Position numbers and translations under genes: made by a program | The notes under the pieces: model-generated | What the model was told of the DNA's origin: nothing | The model's database searches: none | What the model saw: the letters and a program-made list of their open reading frames with translations, nothing else | Source of the DNA: Bermanella sp036960565 | GTDB lineage: Bacteria > Pseudomonadota > Gammaproteobacteria > Pseudomonadales > Oceanobacteraceae | Length of the DNA stretch: 64,000 nucleotides | Assembly (NCBI GenBank): GCA_036960565.1 | Contig: JBALXQ010000007.1 | Location: 62,001 to 126,000 of the forward strand | Direction: 5' to 3' | In this document: one piece after another, positions 34,585 through 42,916 of the stretch | How the letters are laid out: each line of letters starts with the position of its first letter | How positions within the stretch are numbered: position 1 is the first letter of the stretch

Positions 34585-34658
34585 TGTTTGCCCACTATTC
34601 CTTGTCACTTTGAGCAGCTTTCTTATTGTGGCTGCTTTTAGCTTACTTTGTGGAATAT

Positions 34659-34687
34659 GGCCAATAATGTCAAATTCATTATTGGCC
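34659..34687. terminator. Hairpin past the dusA stop
   Basis: GGCCAATAATG and CATTATTGGCC form a perfect 11-base stem with a 7-base loop between dusA and tal. The flanks are AT-rich, with no long T run on the minus strand. It is the likely dusA transcript end. Confidence 0.6.
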
Positions 34688-34707
34688 TAAATATTCAGAT
34701 AATGAAA

Positions 34708-35751
34708 TTAGGCGGGACTGAGCTCATCTACTTGATCAGGCATGAATGCGAGGGCTGTTTCCAATACGTCGATGGTGGCCGTTTTTTTGTAGGCCTCTTC
34801 ACTTAGGTGGCGTCTAAATTGACGGCTTCCTGCTAAGCCATTAAAAAGCCCCAGCATGTGGCGGGTAATGTAAGCCAACTTGCCATCTTGGCTAAGGTGG
34901 TTCTCGATATAGGGGTACATGTTTCGCACTATTTGTTTGCGATCAATAATGTTTTTTGATTGGCCGTAGAATTCATGATCTACATCCAGTAATAGTCCAG
35001 GGTTATGATAGGCTTCGCGGCCCACCATTACGCCATCCGTGTATTCCAGAACTTCGTGCATTTGTTCTATAGTGCCTAGACCACCATTTAAGACGACTTC
35101 TAGCTGTGGAAAATCCTGTTTGATTTTCTTAACAAATTCGTATTTTAACGGTGGGATTTCGCGATTCTGCTTGGGTGACAAGCCCTGCAAGATAGCTTTG
35201 CGCGCATGGATGATAAAGGTATTGCAGCCAGTGGCGGCTACGGTGCCGACAAAATCCACCAGCTCTTGGTAAGAGTCCTGATCATCAATGCCTATTCGGT
35301 GCTTGATGGTCACAGGTATATCAACGGCATCCTGCATGGCCTTAATGCAATCGGCCACTAAAGGCGCGTGGCCCATTAGGCAGGCTCCAATCATGTTGTT
35401 CTGTACGCGGTCGCTGGGGCAGCCCGCGTTTAAATTAACTTCGTCATAGCCATAGTCCTGAGCGATCTTGGCGCACTGGGCTAGTTCGCTGGGCTTGCTG
35501 CCACCTAACTGAAGAGCTACCGGGTGCTCTTCCTGGTTGTAGCCTAAAAATCTTTCTGGCCCGCCTTTACCGTGGATGATAGCCCCAGTTGTGACCATTT
35601 CAGAATAAACGAAGGCATTCTGGCTGAGCGTGCGCCAAAAGTAGCGGCAGTGGCGGTCAGACCAATCCATGAGAGGGGCGGTGCAGAAGCGGTGCGCGCC
35701 GGTATTTGGGGCTGCGCCTGTATTGATAGTGCTTGTAGCTGCTTCTGTCAT
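34708..35751 (-). CDS. dusA: tRNA-dihydrouridine(20/20a) synthase DusA
   Basis: This FMN enzyme reduces uridine at positions 20 and 20a of tRNA. The FMN barrel begins with APLMDWSDRHCRYFWR, the catalytic Cys is residue 111 in NLNAGCPSDRVQ, followed by KHRIGIDD, the HARKAIL loop, VVLNGG and DGVMVGREAYHNP. The last segments are the usual DusA ones (GLAGSRQFRRHLSE). At 347 residues it is slightly longer than E. coli DusA, with about 18 extra residues at the N-terminus. Confidence 0.96.
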   Translation of the reverse strand: MTEAATSTINTGAAPNTGAHRFCTAPLMDWSDRHCRYFWRTLSQNAFVYSEMVTTGAIIHGKGGPERFLGYNQEEHPVALQLGGSKPSELAQCAKIAQDYGYDEVNLNAGCPSDRVQNNMIGACLMGHAPLVADCIKAMQDAVDIPVTIKHRIGIDDQDSYQELVDFVGTVAATGCNTFIIHARKAILQGLSPKQNREIPPLKYEFVKKIKQDFPQLEVVLNGGLGTIEQMHEVLEYTDGVMVGREAYHNPGLLLDVDHEFYGQSKNIIDRKQIVRNMYPYIENHLSQDGKLAYITRHMLGLFNGLAGSRQFRRHLSEEAYKKTATIDVLETALAFMPDQVDELSPA

Positions 35752-36046
35752 TTGTTCAATTCTGCCTGTTACTGCTATATATACTTGATTAAAAATTTAG
35801 AGACGATTTGAAAACGACTGATTTCTTATAGCTTCGCCTCGGTTACACTGGGGGCGGATTATAGCATGGAGAAGGTTGGAAGGGAGTAATTGCGCCATGG
35901 GCGCAATATTGCGTCTTTACTCGGCTATGAAGGCTGGCCGTCGGTTAGGGTCATCAAAATTGGAGCTCCCAAATCTATCAATTGTATAGGCGCTTCTCAT
36001 CCTTGATTGCAATCCATTCATGTTTTTACGAATTACTCGGCAAGGG

Positions 36047-36268
36047 TTACTCTTGTTTCACCTCCTCTTCAAATTCTTTAATATCATCACAAATCAAAAT
36101 ACATAGCTGGATTAAGTCCTCTAGCCGCTTTATTTCTGCCTGATGAATATTTAATTGTGGTTCTGTGGTTTGAATTCTTTTGGCCGCTGCCAAATATTCA
36201 GTTTCTGCCATTAGGTGTAAATTGTACTTTTTAATGCGTGCTTTATAGGTTTTAAGGCGCTTTACCAT
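36047..36268 (-). CDS. Small hypothetical coiled-coil-like protein
   Basis: From ATG 36268 this 73-residue protein is highly charged (many K, E, R and D) and has no signal peptide. Heptad-like spacing suggests one helix or a coiled coil. The start overlaps the stop of the upstream barrel-like gene as TAATG, so the two are coupled. No family was recognised. It may not be functional alone; the main support for it is the overlap. Confidence 0.5.
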   Translation of the reverse strand: MVKRLKTYKARIKKYNLHLMAETEYLAAAKRIQTTEPQLNIHQAEIKRLEDLIQLCILICDDIKEFEEEVKQE

Positions 36269-36768
36269 TAAAGCTTCCAACCAAGGACGATGGCAGTGAT
36301 GCCTGGTGCCATGTAGTTGTAGGAAATGGTTGAGCGCCCATAATTAAATTTAACCCCGGTTATGGGTATAGGCAGTACCTTTTTACCTTTACTTAAACTG
36401 GACATTTGCATAATTAATGCTGGGCGATATCCATAGGTGAGGTTAAGCCCTGTTTCAAAGCTTACATAATTATTGTAGCGGTATCGTAATACGCCGATTA
36501 GGCAGTGTGTTTGTTCATAAAAGCTGTTTTTGAAAGTGCAAGCTCCTAACGCGTAGCCCGGAGCGCTGTACATATAGCCCACCAATCGGCTGGCTTCTGG
36601 CCCGCCCTGATTGAGGCGGTGCATTTTTTTGTAGTCCTGTCCTTGGCCGTTATAGTCTTTATAACTCTTGTAGCCATAGTGATCAGAATATAAACCCACC
36701 AATAAGGAATGTTGGGCCACTGAGGGCAAAGAAAATAGAAAGCAGAAATACACCGGCAGCATTTTCAT
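36268..36768 (-). CDS. Small secreted or outer-membrane protein of unknown function
   Basis: The signal peptide MKMLPVYFCFLFSLPSVAQ leads a roughly 166-residue protein rich in Y and G. Alternating strand-like segments (SFETGLNLTYGYRPALIM, VKFNYGRSTISYNYMAPGITAIVLGW) suggest an eight-strand barrel of the PagP/OmpX size class, but no known motif was seen. ATG 36768 was chosen over ATG 36777 because AGGAG lies only 2 bases before the latter. It is coupled to a small downstream gene. Confidence 0.6.
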   Translation of the reverse strand: MKMLPVYFCFLFSLPSVAQHSLLVGLYSDHYGYKSYKDYNGQGQDYKKMHRLNQGGPEASRLVGYMYSAPGYALGACTFKNSFYEQTHCLIGVLRYRYNNYVSFETGLNLTYGYRPALIMQMSSLSKGKKVLPIPITGVKFNYGRSTISYNYMAPGITAIVLGWKL

Positions 36769-36933
36769 GGGCTGCATCTCTCCTGATTTGTCGTTGTGTA
36801 CCTTATTAATATTAGAATACTTTTTAGGATTGCGACTTGTTTCGTCTATTTGTATTCAAGGTTTTTCAGAGAAAATTAAGTAGAATAAAATCGAGAGAAA
36901 TCAAACTTAATTAAGTTTTACATAAGGCAGTAA

Positions 36934-36942
36934 GGGGGGGGG
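36934..36942 (+). repeat. Nine-G homopolymer at the ribosome binding site of the cupin gene
   Basis: Nine consecutive G lie four bases before the ATG at 36947, taking the place of a normal AGGAGG. Such a tract can slip during replication and change spacing or strength of the site. Confidence 0.7.
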
Positions 36943-36946
36943 TATT

Positions 36947-37426
36947 ATGAATATCGAAGAAGTTATCAGTGAGTTGGGATTACAGGCACATGTTGAAGGG
37001 GGTTATTACCGTCGTATTTATTGTAGCGAGCAGAGCCTAGATATAAAGGGGGGCAAATCACTGGCCTCCAGCATTTATTATCTACTAAGCGAAAATCAAC
37101 CAATCGGTCATTTTCATAGGAATCAATCTGATATTTTACATTTTTATCATGGGTATGGATTAATTCGTTATTACTTAATAACCGCGCAAGGTGAGTTGTC
37201 TGTTGTGGATATGGGGAGTGACATAAAACAGGGACAGCAGCTGCAACTTGTGGTGCCCGGGGGAACCTGGAAAGCCAGTGAGCTAATAGAAGGAGAGTTT
37301 GGATTGATAAGCGAAGTGGTGGTGCCTGAATTTCATTTTGAAGATATGACATTGGCTGGTTCTGGTGAGTGGGCATTGTGGGAAAAGAGATATCCCAAGC
37401 TTAGGCGTTTCATTAAGCGGTTGTGA
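36947..37426 (+). CDS. Cupin-fold protein, DUF985 family
   Basis: The 159-residue protein matches DUF985 cupins (relatives of yeast YML079w): VEGGYYRRIYCSE, SIYYLLSENQPIGHFHRNQSDILHFYHG, PGGTWKASEL, GLISEVVVPEFHFEDM. The HFHR and HFYHG segments hold the usual metal-binding His positions. The ligand is unknown. It is probably cytoplasmic and transcribed alone. The G9 tract at its ribosome binding site is unusual. Confidence 0.88.
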   Translation: MNIEEVISELGLQAHVEGGYYRRIYCSEQSLDIKGGKSLASSIYYLLSENQPIGHFHRNQSDILHFYHGYGLIRYYLITAQGELSVVDMGSDIKQGQQLQLVVPGGTWKASELIEGEFGLISEVVVPEFHFEDMTLAGSGEWALWEKRYPKLRRFIKRL

Positions 37427-37500
37427 TTTTTGAGCGAATAATGAACTTAATTTATTTGGCTGAATCCTAGGGGCTTAGGGTAAATAAATGTAAAGGACGC

Positions 37501-38691
37501 ATGAAAATGAGCAAAAATCAAGTTAATGCATTCTTTCTACTAGCATTAAGTGCCGCTTCGGTGCAGGCAGACGAAGGCGCAGAGCATTCTCTGTTACCCG
37601 GCATTGTTCATTTTGAAGGAATTGGCAGTGTTGCTGTTGTCGGCTTGAAAAGTGAGAAAGTGGGAGCAGGTGATTTAAACACTGTGACGGCGGTTGCCCT
37701 AGGGGATGTAGAAGGCGCGGTGTTCAATGTTAGCGAGATCCCATTCCTTAAAGGCAAGCTTTCCCTTAGTAGTGTATTTATAAATGATATTAGTATCGAT
37801 ACCCAATATGGCCGTGGGTTAAATACCGGTACCGAGTATGAACAAGAGCTTAGCGGCTTTGGTCAATTTGCCAGCTTAAAAACGCAGCTCAATAACCAGC
37901 AATACTGGTATGCCAATGTCGGCGCAAGTCTTGTATCCCTTGGTGATTATGCAACCGCCGGTGGAGAGGTCATCAAAATAAACGACGAAGGTTTACATGA
38001 TGTGTTCTCTACTCTGGCTTCCGTGGGTGTGGCCACAGGCGAAAGAAAGGCTTCCGCTGATAACTCTGGTTTGCTGGCCTCGGCAGAATTGGCGGCGCTG
38101 TTGTTTCGCCCTGGTCAAAGTGATCAGGGGCAGTTAAATTATTCGGCAAGTTATACCTGGGCTTTTGAGGGGCATCATGCCGTTACCACCTATGCTCGTG
38201 GTAGTCACGGTTTTGTCTTGGCTAAAAGGTCTGAGTACGATGAAGTAGATGAAGTGCTGACTGAAATTAATGGGCAGTGTGACAGCTTAGTGAGCACTGA
38301 AGATAAACAGAATTGTGAAGGTCTTGAGCAGGATCTGGCTAATTACATCGTAGATTCTAACAATAAAGGTAATGCCCAGCCCCTAGGTGGAGCCTATGGC
38401 TTAAGAAGCTATAGTGAGCAATATATTAAGGCGTCTAACACTTTACTAGAGGGCTTGGAGGCCACTTACTTTTTGCCTTGGTCAGCAGGTAAGGGCAATA
38501 GCATTGAGTTAATAGGTTTTGCCGAAAGCGCACAGGCTAATGATAATGTGGGCAGTTTATTGGATGATTCATTCTATAGTGTAGGGGTTGGAGCCAGAGT
38601 AAATTTAAAGGATACGCCTATACGGTTGGAGACGGCTTATGGTAGTCAGAATACTCAAGCCTGGTTTTTGACGGCCGGTAAAAGGTGGTGA
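37501..38691 (+). CDS. Outer-membrane barrel protein, possibly Omp85-like without POTRA domains
   Basis: The signal peptide (FFLLALSAASVQA) leads a 396-residue protein. The C-terminal half has LGGAYGLRSYSEQYIKAS...LEGLEATYFLPW, which resembles the Omp85 (BamA/TamA) pattern in which a GG...RGY loop precedes an E-x-R/T-Y-x-LP strand, here with RSY in place of RGY. The protein ends in an aromatic residue (KRW) as BAM substrates do. It is too short for POTRA domains plus barrel, and the N-terminal part looks like strands. A translocation role is uncertain. It converges with the GGDEF-EAL gene. Confidence 0.6.
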   Translation: MKMSKNQVNAFFLLALSAASVQADEGAEHSLLPGIVHFEGIGSVAVVGLKSEKVGAGDLNTVTAVALGDVEGAVFNVSEIPFLKGKLSLSSVFINDISIDTQYGRGLNTGTEYEQELSGFGQFASLKTQLNNQQYWYANVGASLVSLGDYATAGGEVIKINDEGLHDVFSTLASVGVATGERKASADNSGLLASAELAALLFRPGQSDQGQLNYSASYTWAFEGHHAVTTYARGSHGFVLAKRSEYDEVDEVLTEINGQCDSLVSTEDKQNCEGLEQDLANYIVDSNNKGNAQPLGGAYGLRSYSEQYIKASNTLLEGLEATYFLPWSAGKGNSIELIGFAESAQANDNVGSLLDDSFYSVGVGARVNLKDTPIRLETAYGSQNTQAWFLTAGKRW

Positions 38692-38711
38692 TTATTTAAC
38701 GTCTGTAAATA

Positions 38712-38742
38712 GATAGCAGTGGGCTTATTGCCCGCTGCTATC
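38712..38742. terminator. Hairpin between the convergent barrel and GGDEF-EAL genes
   Basis: A 13-base stem (38712-38724 with 38730-38742, one G-U pair) closes a 5-base loop. It overlaps the last codons of the minus-strand gene. Without a T run on either side it may serve as a shared 3' end. Confidence 0.55.
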
Positions 38743-41278
38743 CTTGATTGGCTTTGTATAATTTACTGAAATGTTGAGCCGAAATGGGCCGGCTAAAGTG
38801 GTAACCTTGGCAGATGTCGCAGCCCATCTCTCCTAGTATGGCTTGTGTGTGTGCCGACTCCACTCCTTCGGCCACCACTTTAAGTCCCAAGTTATGAGCC
38901 ATGTGTATAGCGGTTTGTACCAGTACTTGATTTTCCTTATCCCTTTCTAAATTTAGAATGAAAGCCTTGTCTATTTTGAGTTCGCTGGCCGGAAGTTTTT
39001 TTAGATAGGCCAGGTTGCTGTAGCCGGTGCCAAAGTCATCAATTGCAATATGAAACCCAAGCTCGCTAAGCTGCCATAAATTTTTAAGGGCGTGCTGGGT
39101 GTCAGTCATCATTTGGGATTCGGTTATTTCCAATACCATATTTTTTGCTAACCCAATATTATCTTTTAATAATATGTGTACGCCTGCTATGAACTTGTTG
39201 TCTTGTAAGTTAAGGGCGCTGATATTAACCGACAAAAGAAAATCCGGATTAGTTTTTATCCATTCTTTAAGCTGTTGAATGCTCGTTCGAACCACCCATA
39301 AACTTAAGGCCTGTATTACCCCTGTTTTTTCTGCAATGCGCACAAACTCATCTGGCATAAGTAGCCCATGCTCTTCATGTGGCCAGCGAATAAGTGCTTC
39401 TGCTCCTATGTATTTGCCGTTAAATGTGTCGACTAAAGGCTGATAATGGAGTGACAAAGTGTTGTGGCTAATGGCGCGCTTTAACTCCGTCATTAGTTTG
39501 AGTCGGCGCTCGTTATAAGGGTTGTCATTGCTGTGGTATTTAACTATTTTTTTAGAAGATTGCTGGGCGTTGTCTAAGGCAATGCTGGCGTGTCGTATTA
39601 GTTCATCGGCATGCTGCGCGCTGTCAGGGTAGCTTGCATATGAGCAATGTATGTATGGGTCAATTTCCATGGACTCAATTGCTAAGGGGCGGTTAACTTT
39701 CTCGAATAATTTCTTCAATTGCTTTTCAAATAACTCGCCATCAGGCTGGCCAATTAAAAAGGCGTGTGTACTTGACCCAAGTGTTGCCACATAGAAATTT
39801 TCTTTGCTTTCAATTATCTCTATATTGCTCATTTCTTGAGCCTCACTGTTTAACCGCATGCCAAATGTCTCTAAGGCTTCGTTGCTTATGTCTCTGCCTA
39901 GGGTTTTATCTATTTCATGAATTCGTGAAAGCCGCAGCAATACTAGGGTGGCCTTGCCTGGGTTTTCTTTAAAAAAGAGATTCATCCATTGCTCTAGGTA
40001 ATTTCGATCTGGTAAACCCGTTACGCCGTTGTGGGTAGTTTGATAAATAATATCTCTGTGCAATTTAGATATTTCTTTACTGTCTTCTATGGTGAGCTGT
40101 TGCGCCTGTAGCCGCGTTTCTTTTTCTTTATGGATTCGCCTTGCAAGTGCGGCGGCAAAAATCAATAACTCTAGTGCAGAGCCAATTTGAATTGAATTAT
40201 TACTGAATTGGTTAAAAGGAATGACACCCAATTTGGACATGAGAAATATAATGGCACTGGAAAATAAGAAGGCCCATGCAGCTAAGTAAAACTTGCCATC
40301 TGCATTTTTGCTTACGTTAAAAACACCTATAAGGAAGCAGGCGGGAATAATGCTAAGTGCGCCATAAATCGTGAATCTTAGTGTGGTTTGATAATCGAAC
40401 AGGGGCCCAATAGATAGAATGATTAACGGTATGGCAATGAAGGCGGTTAGTACATTGCCTGACCAGGTTAATGGTTTAAGTTTTAAGTAGAGGAAATTAA
40501 ACGAGGCTGTGAGAGCCACTGTAATATTGGCCAAAAAGACTTGTGACCAGTTATGTAGAAACGGTGAAAAAGGATAGAGGTATTCAAATAAAATGGCTTG
40601 TTGAGTGGTTATTAGCAGTGCAAAGCTTGTGGCATACAAAGAATAGACTAGGTAAACCTTCTCCCTAATAAATATAAATACTAAAAAGTTAAAACCAGCA
40701 CAGCTTAAAATTAGACCTAGGTAAAAGAAGTTAATGCTCGATTGAAGGCGATAGTGTTTTTGGAATGCATTGCTGCTCCATAGTAGTAGCTCGGTTTGAA
40801 TAGGGGCGTTGCTTCGTATTTTAATTAAAAAGTGCTGTTGGTCTTGGGTCTTTAGGGTGATCTCGTTTACGAAGTTGGGGTGCGAAAAATTACGCTGGCT
40901 AAATTTCAGGCTGTCGCCAGACTCCATGACGAGACTGGGTTTAAGCTCGGAGTTGATTGTGTACAGGTTTACTTCATCAAGTAACGGATAATTTATGTCT
41001 AAAAGCCTTTGTATAGGGTTGTTTGTTTTATTGCTTAGGATGAGCTTCACCCAGACGGTGGCCTGTGTGTAGCCCAAGTTAATGGATGGTTGGTTGTATT
41101 TGCGCCATGAAGGTGTAGTTGAGGTTAATATGCTGCTGGAGTCATATTGATGACTGTTGTCTACAAACAGTTCAAACTCATTAATGGTCTGTTTTTCAAT
41201 AGGTTGAACCGCTAGCCCTAAGCAAATGTGGGTTATTAACATCAATATGCTTAAAAGTAGTAGATACATTGGGGTCAA
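38738..41278 (-). CDS. 7TMR-DISM sensor with degenerate GGDEF and EAL c-di-GMP phosphodiesterase
   Basis: The protein has 846 residues with a signal peptide, a periplasmic 7TMR-DISMED2-like domain (TVWVKLILSNKT... DINYPLLDEVNLY), seven membrane segments (about 180-380), a GGDEF domain and a C-terminal EAL domain. The GGDEF active site is lost: the position near residue 501 reads LGSSTHAFLI. The EAL domain keeps EALIRW near 626, VLEITES, DDFGTGYSNL near 744 and KVVAEGVES, so it should hydrolyse c-di-GMP. The GGDEF part may bind GTP or act as a switch. It is a monocistronic gene. Confidence 0.93.
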   Translation of the reverse strand: MTPMYLLLLSILMLITHICLGLAVQPIEKQTINEFELFVDNSHQYDSSSILTSTTPSWRKYNQPSINLGYTQATVWVKLILSNKTNNPIQRLLDINYPLLDEVNLYTINSELKPSLVMESGDSLKFSQRNFSHPNFVNEITLKTQDQQHFLIKIRSNAPIQTELLLWSSNAFQKHYRLQSSINFFYLGLILSCAGFNFLVFIFIREKVYLVYSLYATSFALLITTQQAILFEYLYPFSPFLHNWSQVFLANITVALTASFNFLYLKLKPLTWSGNVLTAFIAIPLIILSIGPLFDYQTTLRFTIYGALSIIPACFLIGVFNVSKNADGKFYLAAWAFLFSSAIIFLMSKLGVIPFNQFSNNSIQIGSALELLIFAAALARRIHKEKETRLQAQQLTIEDSKEISKLHRDIIYQTTHNGVTGLPDRNYLEQWMNLFFKENPGKATLVLLRLSRIHEIDKTLGRDISNEALETFGMRLNSEAQEMSNIEIIESKENFYVATLGSSTHAFLIGQPDGELFEKQLKKLFEKVNRPLAIESMEIDPYIHCSYASYPDSAQHADELIRHASIALDNAQQSSKKIVKYHSNDNPYNERRLKLMTELKRAISHNTLSLHYQPLVDTFNGKYIGAEALIRWPHEEHGLLMPDEFVRIAEKTGVIQALSLWVVRTSIQQLKEWIKTNPDFLLSVNISALNLQDNKFIAGVHILLKDNIGLAKNMVLEITESQMMTDTQHALKNLWQLSELGFHIAIDDFGTGYSNLAYLKKLPASELKIDKAFILNLERDKENQVLVQTAIHMAHNLGLKVVAEGVESAHTQAILGEMGCDICQGYHFSRPISAQHFSKLYKANQG

Positions 41279-41391
41279 GGGCTAAATAAGGGCTTTCAAT
41301 AAGCATAGCCCAGTTGAAATTATTGGCCAAAAAGGTCGATTGAGCCTATTATCCGCATTTTCTTGTTTTATCTTATTTTTCAGGATGTTTC

Positions 41392-42900
41392 ATGACTGTA
41401 CGCACCCGAGTAGCCCCGTCTCCAACAGGTGATCCTCACGTAGGCACTGCGTTTATAGCATTGTTTAATCTGGCGTTTGCGCGTCAGCATGGTGGTGAGT
41501 TTATATTGCGTATCGAAGATACAGATCAGGCTCGTAGTAATATTGAGTCTGAAAAGGCCATATATGACAGCTTAAGGTGGCTTGGACTGGATTGGGATGA
41601 GGGTCCGGACCTTGGTGGGGAAAAAGGGCCTTACCGCCAGAGTGAACGTAGCGAGATTTACACAGAACATGTTGAAAAGCTGATGGCCTCAGGTCATGCT
41701 TTTAAATGCTACCGTACACCTGAAGAGTTAGATGCTCTAAGAGCACAAAAGAAAGAGCAGGGTGGCTTTTCCGCTTTAAAGTTTAGCGACCTTGAATTGG
41801 CTGCAGATGTTATTGCTCAGCGTAAAGAGCAAGGCGATAGCTTTGTAATTCGTATGCACGTGCCTGAAGAAGGGGTTTGTACCTTTAAGGACATGCTTCG
41901 CGGAGATATAGAAATGGACTGGGGAATGGTTGATTGCCAGATTTTAATGAAATCTGATGGTATGCCTACCTACCATCTAGCTAACGTAGTAGATGATCAT
42001 TTAATGGAAATAAGCCATGTAATCCGTGGTGAAGAATGGTTGAGTTCTGCGCCCAAGCATCAGCTTTTATATAAGTATTTTGGCTGGGATATGCCTGAAT
42101 TATGTCACATGCCGTTGCTGCGTAACCCTGATAAGTCAAAGCTAAGTAAGCGTAAAAATCCTACTAGTATCTTGTATTATCAGCGCATGGGCTTTATGCC
42201 TGAAGCGGTTCTGAATTATTTGGGTCGTATGGGTTGGTCTATGCCGGATGAATCAGAGAAATTCACGCGTGATGAAATGTTTAGTAAATTTGATATTCAG
42301 CGGGTGTCGCTTGGCGGGCCCATATTTGATCAGGATAAGTTGTCTTGGTTGAATGGTCAGTGGATAAAAGAGTTATCTGAAGATGAATTTATTCAGCGTT
42401 ATGTAACTTGGGGGTTAAACAAAGATTTTCTACAGCCGGCCATTTCACATATTAAACCTCGCGTAAGCACTTTTAGTGATGTTGTGCCCTTGGCAGGTTT
42501 TTTGTTAAGTGGAAATCCTGTGATAGATGAAAGCTCGTTTGAGCACAAAACTCTAGATAATGAGCAGATTGTGAAGCTTATGCAGCTTGGTTTGTGGCAG
42601 CTTGAAGCTATTCGACACTGGGATAAGGAAAGTATTGAGGCACGCTTATTTACCTTGGCAAAAGTGATGGATGTAAAAATCCGAGATTTTCTCTTCCCGT
42701 TTTTTGTAGCGATTGCGGGTACACCTGCTTCGTTCTCTGTTTTGGACTCAATGGCCATGATAGGCCCTGATGTAAGTCGTGCTCGAGTTCGTAGTGCTAT
42801 TACCTTGCTTGGAGGAGTATCCAAAAAGGCGATGAAGAAATTAGAGAAAGAATATCGTGGTATCTCTCAAGAAGTTGAGTCTCGTTTAGTCGCCGAATAA
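41392..42900 (+). CDS. gltX: Glutamyl-tRNA synthetase
   Basis: This class I synthetase charges tRNA-Glu. The HIGH-type motif is PSPTGDPHVGTA (residues 9-20) and the KMSKS-type motif is KLSKRKNPTS near 249. The family segments ILRIEDTDQARS, YHLANVVDDHLM and HVIRGEEW are present. At 502 residues it is slightly above the usual 470-495. AGGA precedes the ATG. manC follows 16 bases downstream, so the genes may share a transcript with the envelope sugar genes. Confidence 0.97.
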   Translation: MTVRTRVAPSPTGDPHVGTAFIALFNLAFARQHGGEFILRIEDTDQARSNIESEKAIYDSLRWLGLDWDEGPDLGGEKGPYRQSERSEIYTEHVEKLMASGHAFKCYRTPEELDALRAQKKEQGGFSALKFSDLELAADVIAQRKEQGDSFVIRMHVPEEGVCTFKDMLRGDIEMDWGMVDCQILMKSDGMPTYHLANVVDDHLMEISHVIRGEEWLSSAPKHQLLYKYFGWDMPELCHMPLLRNPDKSKLSKRKNPTSILYYQRMGFMPEAVLNYLGRMGWSMPDESEKFTRDEMFSKFDIQRVSLGGPIFDQDKLSWLNGQWIKELSEDEFIQRYVTWGLNKDFLQPAISHIKPRVSTFSDVVPLAGFLLSGNPVIDESSFEHKTLDNEQIVKLMQLGLWQLEAIRHWDKESIEARLFTLAKVMDVKIRDFLFPFFVAIAGTPASFSVLDSMAMIGPDVSRARVRSAITLLGGVSKKAMKKLEKEYRGISQEVESRLVAE

Positions 42901-42916
42901 GCGAGGGAGTTGGGTC

